From NCBI GenBank assembly GCA_947629455.1, contig CANRDT010000021.1, forward strand, positions 1 through 37,360: a stretch of DNA of 37,360 nucleotides. The letters run 5' to 3'. Positions 7,498 to 14,359 of the stretch are shown piece after piece. The first letter of the stretch is position 1; each line of letters opens with the position of its first letter. The DNA is from an uncultured Ruminococcus sp. Lineage in GTDB: Bacteria > Bacillota > Clostridia > Oscillospirales > Ruminococcaceae. The notes beneath the pieces are model-generated. The model ran no database searches. It worked only from the letters and a program-made list of their open reading frames with translations, and was not told the DNA's origin. Made by a program: the position numbers and the translations under genes.

Positions 7498-8294
7498 AGC
7501 CTTTTGGTATTTTCAAATGCGGTATCTGTAAGCTGCTGCGGTAGAATGTTCTTTATCTGCGCACCGTATGCCGCGGTATACCGTATCATATCGCTCGTGC
7601 ATCTTCTGCCGCGAAACGGCTCGGGAGCCATATACGGACAATCCGTTTCAAGCAGTATCCTGTCAATGGGGACGATCTCAAAGCTTTTCTTGACCTTCTT
7701 TGCGTTCTTAAAAGTCAGCAGCCCCGTGAATCCCACATACAGACCGAGCGAAACTATCTCCTCCGCGACTTCCGGCGCACCCGAAAAGCAGTGGACTACC
7801 CCACGGGGACGGTATCTGCGGAGTATCTGCAAAAAATCCTCCGTAGCGTCGCGGCAGTGAAAGATGAGCGGCAGAGAGTGCGCCGCCGCAAATTCCGTCT
7901 GTGCGCAAAGCAGCTTTTTCTGAAACTCCCTGTCATAGCCGTCATAGTGATAGTCAAGCCCCACTTCACCGATCGCGGCTATCTTGTCCGAAAGTCCGAG
8001 CAGCTCCTCCAGATCGTCCATAAGAGAAGTCATACTCCTGCCCCTCAGTTCATCGCAGTTCTCGGGGTGATACCCCACGGACGTGTAGAAATTCTCAAAC
8101 CTCGCCGCAGTATCTATCCCGAAACGCGAAGAACGCATATCCGTCGCCGCGTGTACCGCAAGACCGACAGGGGAGGTCGGCTGCGCAAACAGAGAATCGA
8201 GCAGACTTTCCCGATCGCCGTCAAACGCGCCGTCGTCATAATGACAATGCGAATCGGCGATAGAACCCGCTCTCGGCTCAAATTCCCGTTCCAT
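7473..8294 (-). CDS. TatD family metal-dependent hydrolase (DNase)
   Basis: 273 residues with the complete TatD TIM-barrel metal site: SHCHYD (H16, H18), GEVGLDYH (E110), FHCRDA (H146), VHCFSG (H169) and ETDCPY (D218). Characterised members are Mg-dependent 3'-5' exonucleases acting on DNA or RNA in repair and degradation; others are of unknown specificity. The ATG follows AGGGAGAT, 33 bases after the stop of the glucanase gene, so transcription may come from the glucanase promoter. The last codons (QLEIRG and the TAG stop) lie in the purine-rich short-repeat end of repeat copy B, suggesting that the repeat's arrival reshaped the C-terminus. Confidence 0.93.
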   Translation of the reverse strand: MEREFEPRAGSIADSHCHYDDGAFDGDRESLLDSLFAQPTSPVGLAVHAATDMRSSRFGIDTAARFENFYTSVGYHPENCDELRGRSMTSLMDDLEELLGLSDKIAAIGEVGLDYHYDGYDREFQKKLLCAQTEFAAAHSLPLIFHCRDATEDFLQILRRYRPRGVVHCFSGAPEVAEEIVSLGLYVGFTGLLTFKNAKKVKKSFEIVPIDRILLETDCPYMAPEPFRGRRCTSDMIRYTAAYGAQIKNILPQQLTDTAFENTKRLYQLEIRG

Positions 8295-8327
8295 ATCCGA
8301 TCTCCCTTTCTTTGCTTATCCTGCCGT

Positions 8328-10478
8328 TCAGGAGGCTCTGTAAAGCTCCCTTATCAGTTTGCCGCTTTCGGTAAGCTGAGCCGTGCCGCTCTTTATCGCC
8401 GCAAGGTTCGTACCCGGCTTGAACGCGGACGCAGTTTCGTTCTTGCTCGATGCGCTCCAGTTGACATAGCCTATCTTCTTGGAGTTGAGCAGATTTATCC
8501 ACGTTCTCGTCTGCGAAGCGTTGAATCCGCCGTTGCCCGACGCGTCGCAGGTACCGAATTCCGAAACGAGTATCGGCAGTCCCTTGTTGTAGCAGTCGGT
8601 CAGTCTGTTCCTCAGCCAGTCGGTATGCGTATTTGCATAGAAGTGCAGCGCATATACGCAGTTCTTGTCGGAAAGTTTGTTGTTCACGACATCTTGTATA
8701 TCCTGACTCCATGTTCCCGTTCCGCAGATGATTATCGCGTTGTCGTCATATTTCCTGATCGCGCTGACAACTTTCTGACAGTACGGCTTGATCTTGCTGC
8801 TCCATGTAATGCCGTTTCCGTTCGGCTCGTTGCAGATCTCGTAGATAACGTTGTTGTAGTCCTTGTACTTCTTAGCCATTTCGGTAAAGAATGCCACTGC
8901 CTCGCTCTGGTGGAGCTGAGGGTCTTTGTCGCTGAGTATATGCCAGTCGATGATGACATACATTCCCAGATCGGTAGCGTTCTGCACGCCCGTATAGACT
9001 TTCTGCTTAGCCTGCGATGCAAAGTTCGAGCCTGTGGTATAGCCGCCCCATTCGGCAGTGTACATAGCTATCCTTATGGTGTTGACTTTCCAGTCGTCAC
9101 GCAGCACTTTAAGGCTTGCCTTGCTGAGTATATCCGAATAATCTTCCCACATAATGCCGTGAGTGGACATTCCCTTTATCTGGAATTTTTCTCCCTTGGC
9201 GTTCACTATATTAGCACCGCTTACCTTCAGCTGTCCGTTCTGACCGACAGGAGTGGGATTTGAAGAAGTGGTGACGGATTTGACGTCTGACATAGCTCCA
9301 AAAACATAATGTCCCTTTGTATCGTATGTATATGACCTTATTTTAAATTCATATTTGGTGGACGGCGACAGTCCCGTTACGCGCAGTGAAGTCGTAGCGC
9401 TGCTCTTGATCGCCTTGATCTTCACCCAAGAGCCGTTTTTCTTCTGAAAGATCTGATAGCCTGTGCCGTTTACCTTGTTCCATTTCAAAGTAACGTCGTT
9501 GGCGGTCTTGCTTATGCTGGATATTTTGGCTGAAACGGGTCTTACCGCGACGTATTTGGGCGCGCTTGCCGTTCCCCATACCGTCTTGCCGTTTATTTTC
9601 TTGTAAGCTTTTACTTTATAGGTGTAGACGTTTCCTGCGGTCAGTCCGTCCTCGCGGTAGGTGAGCGTTCCGGCAGGCAGTGTTGCAAGCGTGGCAGCTT
9701 TTCCGCCGCTTACACGGTATACTCTGTAGCCGTCCGCGCCCGAAACTGCGTTCCAGTTTATACGAACCGCGCTTGTGGTGCAGGTGTATGCGCTTTTGAC
9801 GGAGACCGTTGCAGGCAGCGTGTAGATACCCATAGGTTCCGAGCGCGTGCCGAATATATATCCGCCTGCGGTATCGTAGGTGTACGGTCTTACCTGAAAT
9901 TCATATTCTCTTGCGGACAAAAGTCCCGTGACAAGATAATTTGTGGTGTTTTTGTCCCTGACCGTCCCGATCTTCACCCACGAGCCGTTTTTCTTTTGGA
10001 AGATCTGGTAGCCGGTGCAGTTTTGCTTTTTCCAGTTGATGCGTATTCTGTCGGCTGTTCTGGTGAATGTGGTGAGCGTTGCCTGCACGGGTTTTACCGC
10101 AACATATTTAGGCGCGCTTGCCGTTCCCCATACCGTCTTTCCGTTTATTTTCTTGTAAGCCTTTACCTTATAGGTGTAGACATTTCCTGCGGTCAGTCCG
10201 TCCTCGCGATAGGTGAGCGTTCCTGCAGGCAATGTTGCAAGCGTGGTAGCTTTTCCGCCGCTTACACGGTATACTCTGTAGCCGTCCGCGCCCGAAACTG
10301 CGTTCCAGTTGATACGCACCGCGCTTGTGGTGCAGGTGTAGCCGCTCTTGACGGAGACTGTTCCCACGGCGGCTGCGGCTGCGTCGGCGTTAAGGCTGCC
10401 GCCGAGAGTTTGCGCCGTTGCTGATGTAAACAGGCAGAGCGCCAGCATACACAGCAGCGCCGAGAAAAATTTTTTCAT
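8328..10478 (-). CDS. Secreted GH5 endoglucanase with four fibronectin type III modules
   Basis: 716 residues. A signal peptide (MKKFFSALLCMLALCLFTSATA) directs export. Four Fn3-like modules follow at about 39-129, 130-220, 222-313 and 314-408, then a GH5 catalytic domain from about 411 to the end. GH5 marks: GMSTHGIMW, NTIRIAMYTAEWGGY, DWHILSDKDP, YEICNEPNG (acid/base E551), ALHFYANTH and LVSEFGT (nucleophile E640). This resembles subfamily 2 endo-beta-1,4-glucanases that cut cellulose or related beta-glucans. No dockerin, carbohydrate-binding module or sorting signal is evident, so the enzyme is probably free. Fn3 modules 1 and 3 are nearly identical. GGGAGGT precedes the ATG. Other GH5 substrates such as mannan cannot be excluded. 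Confidence 0.93.
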   Translation of the reverse strand: MKKFFSALLCMLALCLFTSATAQTLGGSLNADAAAAAVGTVSVKSGYTCTTSAVRINWNAVSGADGYRVYRVSGGKATTLATLPAGTLTYREDGLTAGNVYTYKVKAYKKINGKTVWGTASAPKYVAVKPVQATLTTFTRTADRIRINWKKQNCTGYQIFQKKNGSWVKIGTVRDKNTTNYLVTGLLSAREYEFQVRPYTYDTAGGYIFGTRSEPMGIYTLPATVSVKSAYTCTTSAVRINWNAVSGADGYRVYRVSGGKAATLATLPAGTLTYREDGLTAGNVYTYKVKAYKKINGKTVWGTASAPKYVAVRPVSAKISSISKTANDVTLKWNKVNGTGYQIFQKKNGSWVKIKAIKSSATTSLRVTGLSPSTKYEFKIRSYTYDTKGHYVFGAMSDVKSVTTSSNPTPVGQNGQLKVSGANIVNAKGEKFQIKGMSTHGIMWEDYSDILSKASLKVLRDDWKVNTIRIAMYTAEWGGYTTGSNFASQAKQKVYTGVQNATDLGMYVIIDWHILSDKDPQLHQSEAVAFFTEMAKKYKDYNNVIYEICNEPNGNGITWSSKIKPYCQKVVSAIRKYDDNAIIICGTGTWSQDIQDVVNNKLSDKNCVYALHFYANTHTDWLRNRLTDCYNKGLPILVSEFGTCDASGNGGFNASQTRTWINLLNSKKIGYVNWSASSKNETASAFKPGTNLAAIKSGTAQLTESGKLIRELYRAS
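9540..10364 (-). repeat. Internal duplication of a two-Fn3 unit in the GH5 gene
   Basis: DNA at 10092-10364 (Fn3 module 1) and 9540-9815 (module 3) is almost identical, with a period of about 183 codons. The protein copies differ at only a few residues. Modules 2 and 4 share GYQIFQKKNGSWVKI but are more diverged, so a two-module unit seems to have been duplicated, with module 1/3 kept alike by recent duplication or gene conversion. Confidence 0.85.
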
Positions 10479-10550
10479 AAAATACCTCCCGTTCTTATGG
10501 TATTGTTTTGGAAAATGCCGTCAGCATTATCCTGATACATATATAAGTAT

Positions 10551-10579
10551 AGTATATCATATATATCGCAATTTGTAAA
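10551..10579 (-). promoter_or_regulatory. Sigma-A promoter for the GH5-tatD unit
   Basis: On the minus strand TTTACA (10579-10574), 17-base spacer, TATACT (10556-10551). The distance to the start codon at 10478 gives a leader of about 65 bases. Confidence 0.78.
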
Positions 10580-10597
10580 GCGGTTTTTATTGAACTT

Positions 10598-11040
10598 TCC
10601 ACGGAAATCAATATTTGATTTCCGAAGAAGTCAGAACGCTGCGCTTTTAGAAGTAAGAAGTAAGAGGACAGAGGTAAGATATGCTCCGCAAGTTGATTAT
10701 ACGCTTACGCACTCACGTTGAAAATGAAGTCGGCATATTAAAAAGGTTTTGGGTCAAGCCTTTTCCTTAAAAAGGCTTGCGGGGTCGAGGGGCAGAGCCC
10801 ATCGTCGCCGTCCGCAGACGGCGAAATTCCCCATACGGAGGCACTCTGAAAAGGGTGAATTACCAAACAGTCCGGTGGACTGTTTGGTAAGAGGGAAAGC
10901 GCTTGCAAGAGAGCGCTTTCCCTACTATGAAAGGCATTTGCTACAGCCGCCGCTTGCGGCGGCAGATATGCGCCTATTGCCGTAATTATCTCGTCAAGTA
11001 TATACGAAAGGCTATTATTCCCTCCACAGGGGAATAACAG
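10598..11040 (+). repeat. Structured intergenic repeat, copy C (most complete)
   Basis: Ordered hairpins: GGAAATCAA/TTGATTTCC (10603-10611/10615-10623); purine-rich short repeats 10649-10678; CAAGCCTTTT/AAAAGGCTTG (10755-10764/10770-10779); GGGC/GCCC (10790-10800); CGCCGTC/GACGGCG (10806-10812/10817-10823); a perfect 14-base-pair stem with a 3-base loop (10860-10873/10877-10890); AGGGAAAGCGC/GCGCTTTCCCT (10892-10902/10913-10923); GCCGCCGC/GCGGCGGC (10946-10953/10956-10963); and a TTATTCCC/GGGGAATAA hairpin ending near 11036. No coding potential is apparent. 11041-11155 shows nothing recognisable. Confidence 0.9.
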
Positions 11041-11155
11041 AACAATGCCTATGAAATTTATCCTACAAAATACACAGTTGTCGGAGCTGCTCTTTCATCT
11101 CACTTTTTCCCCCTTATCTCTGAATTTTGTGCGCCTGTGCGCTGCGCCTCGGGTG

Positions 11156-11184
11156 TTGAAAATATAATAATAATGTGTTATAAT
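11156..11184 (+). promoter_or_regulatory. Sigma-A promoter for the SLOG-family gene
   Basis: TTGAAA (11156-11161), 17-base spacer, TATAAT (11179-11184). The leader to the start at 11359 would be about 168 bases; no clear regulatory fold was recognised in it. Confidence 0.75.
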
Positions 11185-11358
11185 AATATCGTAGACGATC
11201 ATACCATAACGCTTGCGCTTTTATGGCAGATGTACATATACGTTCCTGAATACGGACAGACTATCACCGCTGAAACATTCAGATGAATACGCGTTATCCT
11301 CTGCGGAGGGCGCAGCGTCAGCTGTCGGGCGGCGGTAATGACCCGGGAGGCAGTGCAT

Positions 11359-11997
11359 ATGGAGGAAAAAATTGAAAACTTATCTGAGATCTACGATCTG
11401 CCGATAGCGGACAAGTCAAAGACCTGCTGCTTTACGGGACACCGCAGGAAGGCTCTGCCCCTGTGCGCAAAGCGCGGTGAACCGGGCGTGGGGAAATACG
11501 TTGATCTCATCTACAGCGAGATATTCTGCGCGGTGCTCGACGGATACGACACCTTTATCACCGGAATGGCGGAGGGTGTAGACCTGATATGCGCCGAGAT
11601 ACTGTGCGATATGAACGCTAAAAAAATCTGCGGAGATCTGAAGATCATCTGCGCGATACCTTTTCCCGGACAGCTTGACGAGGATATAAAACTTCAGTCC
11701 GACAAGGAGCTTTACCGCAGAGTGCTCAGGGAATGCAGCAGGGCGCTGTATGTGTCCCCATGCAGATCGCGCGACGTTTACCGCCGCCGAAATAAGTTTA
11801 TGGTGGATAATTCTTCAAGACTTATCGGAGCGGTGAACCTCAGAAACCGCCGCTCGGGCGCTATGCAGACGGTCAATCTTGCAAAAAAAGCCGGTATAGA
11901 TTCGCATATTATCGACCTTGGCGCGAATAAGGATTTTTACCTCAGAAGCGACGGAACGATCGACAATGCCTACTACCGCGGTCTTGATCAGACTTAA
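11359..11997 (+). CDS. SLOG family protein (YpsA/DUF1273-like)
   Basis: 212 residues with a Rossmann-like SLOG fold: CCFTGHR at 23-29, then TGMAEGVDLICAEI, a nucleotide-binding glycine/acid loop typical of the YspA/YpsA group, and IICAIPFPGQ. SLOG proteins bind nucleotide-derived ligands or ADP-ribose-like molecules. Bacillus YpsA is linked to oxidative stress and cell division, but its ligand is not established. The start at 11359 follows GGGAGG with 8 bases spacing; an in-frame ATG at 11338 lies upstream of that site. The gene is alone, between repeat C and the LCP-like gene, with its own promoter. Residues 130-160 (RRVLRECSRALY onward) are Arg-rich. Confidence 0.75.
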   Translation: MEEKIENLSEIYDLPIADKSKTCCFTGHRRKALPLCAKRGEPGVGKYVDLIYSEIFCAVLDGYDTFITGMAEGVDLICAEILCDMNAKKICGDLKIICAIPFPGQLDEDIKLQSDKELYRRVLRECSRALYVSPCRSRDVYRRRNKFMVDNSSRLIGAVNLRNRRSGAMQTVNLAKKAGIDSHIIDLGANKDFYLRSDGTIDNAYYRGLDQT

Positions 11998-12056
11998 AAG
12001 TCAAGGCGCGAAAATCAATTTTCAAAATACAGCCAGATGAATTTCGGCTTTTTTAG

Positions 12057-12097
12057 CTTTTCTGAAAGCTATTATTCTTCCCTTTGAGGAAGAAACA
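12057..12097. other. Hairpin in the spacer after the SLOG gene
   Basis: TTCTTCC (12075-12081) pairs with GGAAGAA (12088-12094) inside a GCTATTATTC context. The following GTAATTATCTCA resembles the 3' end of repeat copy C, so the spacer 11998-12180 probably holds a degraded repeat tail. It may also act as a weak terminator. Confidence 0.4.
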
Positions 12098-12182
12098 AAA
12101 AGTCTGTCGGCTTATGCGGAATGTAATTATCTCAAAAAATGTTATCAAAAAATTGATTTTTGTGAAAAGTTAGGGCGCGGAC

Positions 12183-12211
12183 TTGACAAAAACGCCGTGT
12201 CGGTATATTAT
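12183..12211 (+). promoter_or_regulatory. Sigma-A promoter for the LCP-like gene
   Basis: TTGACA (12183-12188), 17-base spacer, TATTAT (12206-12211), 90 bases before the chosen start codon at 12301. Confidence 0.8.
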
Positions 12212-12300
12212 TATTTTGACAGATGTTTTCTGCGGTCTTGCCCGTACTGCGGTATCGGGTGCAAAACAGCCCTTTTGCGGCTCAGAATGGAGAGTGTATA

Positions 12301-13248
12301 ATGTCAGACTCAACCTCAAATAAGAATAAGAAGAAAAAACGCTCGCAGGCGCCCGTCGCGCTTGTGTATTTTGCGACAATGCTGCTTTTTCTGGCAGTTT
12401 TCGGACTGCTCGCGACAAAGCTCGTCAGCTCGATAATCTCTCAGGAGGAGCAAAGCGAGCCCGATCCCGTCGAGGCGGCTCCCGTGTACAATACTATGTA
12501 TGTGAGAGTGAACGGCGACGGCGTTTTGCAGGATATTTGCATTGTGAGAATATCCTCCGAAAAGAAACAGATCGCGGTGACCCCCGTTTCGGCGTATACC
12601 GTGAGCGACAGCGACAGGACTTCCACCTTCCGCGAAGTCTATGATGACGGCGGAATAAGACGGCTCAAATCCGCTGTGGAGGAAACGTTCGATATTACCG
12701 CCGATTACTATATTACGGTGGGGGATTCCGCGTTCGAGAGCGTTGCGGATATACTGGGCGGAATTATCTATACTCCGGGAGAGGAGCTGTACTATCTTTC
12801 CAGCGAGAGCGACGATAACGATATTCTCTATAAAGCGAATCAGGCGTCCTCCATAGCGGGAAAACAGATAAGACTGATATGCGAGTACCCCGTGTTCTCT
12901 GAGGGATTCGGCGGCAACCAGAAATTTCTCGGCGAGGCGGTCGGTCAGATGATAAACAACGCTTTCCAGCAGGTGAATATAACAAAGAATAATCTCGACA
13001 ATATATATAGTATAATGACCTCTCACCCTGATAATAATTATACCGCGACCGAGTTTCGCGAACATAAGAGCTATATCAGTTCTATGCTTTCGGAGAGCAT
13101 ACCGCCCGTTACCGTCCTCACGCCTGCCGGAGAATGGACGGATAAGGAGCATTTCAGCGTTTCGGAAAGTTTTAAAACAGATCTGAAAAAAACATATGAA
13201 TCTACAGCCGCAAACCCCGTTATAGCTGCCGGGGATACGGCGCGCTGA
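12301..13248 (+). CDS. Divergent LytR-CpsA-Psr (LCP)-like membrane protein
   Basis: 315 residues. A basic cytosolic N-terminus (KNKKKKRSQ) is followed by one membrane helix (about 19-45) and an extracellular domain. The order 'DICIVRISSEKKQIAVTPVSAYT', 'DDGGIRRLKSAVEETFDITADYYITVGDSAFESVADILGGI' parallels LCP proteins, which transfer glycopolymers from lipid carriers to peptidoglycan. The usual IPRDT is replaced by TPVSAYT, losing the catalytic-type Arg-Asp pair, so transferase activity is doubtful. The ATG follows GGAGAG; the upstream in-frame start at 12223 lies close to the promoter and lacks a site. The P-II-like gene follows 47 bases later, probably in the same transcript. Confidence 0.6.
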   Translation: MSDSTSNKNKKKKRSQAPVALVYFATMLLFLAVFGLLATKLVSSIISQEEQSEPDPVEAAPVYNTMYVRVNGDGVLQDICIVRISSEKKQIAVTPVSAYTVSDSDRTSTFREVYDDGGIRRLKSAVEETFDITADYYITVGDSAFESVADILGGIIYTPGEELYYLSSESDDNDILYKANQASSIAGKQIRLICEYPVFSEGFGGNQKFLGEAVGQMINNAFQQVNITKNNLDNIYSIMTSHPDNNYTATEFREHKSYISSMLSESIPPVTVLTPAGEWTDKEHFSVSESFKTDLKKTYESTAANPVIAAGDTAR

Positions 13249-13295
13249 CAAAAGTCGGGAGCATTGAAAGTTTGTTTTTCGGGAGAAGTGAAAAT

Positions 13296-13670
13296 ATGAA
13301 ACTGATGATAATTATTCTCAATAAGATCGACGCTCTGGATTATCTGCTGGAGGGACTTTCCGCGGCAGGTATCGGCGGCGCGACGATAATCGAATCGTCC
13401 GGTCTGGCAATGACGCTTTCAAAGCTTGACAGCTCTTTTGTGAGCGCGTCTATACGGGCGCTGTTCAGCGGCGATAACGACGACGATAACCGCACTATAC
13501 TCTCCGTTATCAGAAACGACCAGCTCGAGATCGCGCGTAAGGTGGTCTATAATACCGTGGGCGATCTCTCTCTGCCGAATACGGGAGTGCTGTTTACCGT
13601 GCCGATAGATTTTGCCGAGGGTATCAACAAGAACCGTTCAAGACGGCTTTCTGACGACATGGAGAAGTGA
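13296..13670 (+). CDS. P-II-like (ferredoxin-fold) regulatory protein
   Basis: 124 residues, no membrane segment. MKLMIIILNKIDALDYLLEGLSAAGIGGATIIESSG has the beta-alpha-beta start of the P-II/GlnB-like fold, and the second half ends with a strand 'NTGVLFTVPIDFAEGI' where P-II proteins carry their C-terminal strand. A flexible acidic loop (SGDNDDDN) sits where P-II proteins have the T-loop, but the uridylylated Tyr motif of GlnB is absent. Such relatives bind nucleotides or cyclic dinucleotides and modulate a partner. No ammonium transporter or glutamine synthetase is adjacent. The ligand and partner are unknown; the co-transcribed LCP-like gene is the only contextual hint. A GGGAGAAG site precedes the ATG. 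Confidence 0.55.
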   Translation: MKLMIIILNKIDALDYLLEGLSAAGIGGATIIESSGLAMTLSKLDSSFVSASIRALFSGDNDDDNRTILSVIRNDQLEIARKVVYNTVGDLSLPNTGVLFTVPIDFAEGINKNRSRRLSDDMEK

Positions 13671-13729
13671 AAATTTACATTATATTCACAAAAAGTTTCA
13701 AAAATTTGCGTTTTGGTCGCTTTTGACTA

Positions 13730-13758
13730 TTGCAATATCCGTAATTGTGTGGTATAAT
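13730..13758 (+). promoter_or_regulatory. Sigma-A promoter of the rimP-nusA-infB operon
   Basis: TTGCAA (13730-13735), 17-base spacer, TATAAT (13753-13758), about 100 bases upstream of rimP. An overlapping TTGACT at 13723 is too far from the -10 box (24-base spacer) to be its partner. Confidence 0.72.
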
Positions 13759-13865
13759 ATATACAATACTTTTCTGATGAAAGGCTGGAACTTGACTTCC
13801 GGTCTTTTGCTTTTAATAAGTAATTGCTTTTAGTAAACGCTTTGGCGGACGGGGAGGAGTGCGGT

Positions 13866-14336
13866 GTGAATACAGCCGACAGGATAAGGGAGCTTGCGCA
13901 GCCGCTTTGCGACGAACAGGAGGTGTTCCTGTGGGACGTGCGGTTTGAGAAAGAAGGCTCGGTTTGGTATCTGAGAGTGTTTATCGACAAGGACGGCGGA
14001 ATGGATATGGACGGCTGCGAGGCGTTTTCAAGAAGTTTCGGCGAGATACTGGACAGGGAAGATCCGATACCTCAGAGCTATGTGCTGGAGGTGGGAAGCC
14101 CGGGACTGGGCAGACATCTGCGCCGCGCCGAGCATTTCATTGCGTGTATCGGCGACGAGATAATGGTGAAAACGATACGTCCCGTGAACGGAGAACGCGA
14201 ATTTGTCGGGATACTTATGAGCTATGACAAGGGCGTTTTTACCATAGCGCAGAGCGAGGACGAGAAAGACAGAATAGAATTCAGGCAGACAGACTGCGCG
14301 TTCGTGAAACTCAACGACGACGCGGATCTGTTCTGA
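13866..14336 (+). CDS. rimP: Ribosome maturation factor RimP
   Basis: Binds the nascent 30S subunit and helps its assembly. It has 156 residues from a GTG start placed by GGAGGAG (13853-13859); a TTG at 13824 is in frame but unsupported. Family marks are the N-terminal helix, EVFLWDVRFEKEGSVWYLRVFIDKDGGMDMDGCEAFSRSFGEILD, then the signature LEVGSPGLGRHLRR, and a C-terminal SH3-like barrel (GEREFVGILMSYDKGVFTI). It is first in the conserved rimP-nusA-ylxR-ylxQ-infB operon, 23 bases before nusA. Confidence 0.95.
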   Translation: MNTADRIRELAQPLCDEQEVFLWDVRFEKEGSVWYLRVFIDKDGGMDMDGCEAFSRSFGEILDREDPIPQSYVLEVGSPGLGRHLRRAEHFIACIGDEIMVKTIRPVNGEREFVGILMSYDKGVFTIAQSEDEKDRIEFRQTDCAFVKLNDDADLF

Positions 14337-14359
14337 TAAGGAAAGGGTTGGTTGAAAAA

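Noticed and set aside
7791-9263. 490-residue open frame on the plus strand opposite tatD and GH5
   Set aside because: Lies antisense to two strongly supported genes, has no family motifs, and is rich in Arg/Val/Tyr as expected of a shadow frame.
7098-11040. Composite transposon flanked by insertion sequences
   Set aside because: The flanking repeats encode no transposase and show no terminal inverted repeats of an IS; recorded instead as an inverted repeat pair.
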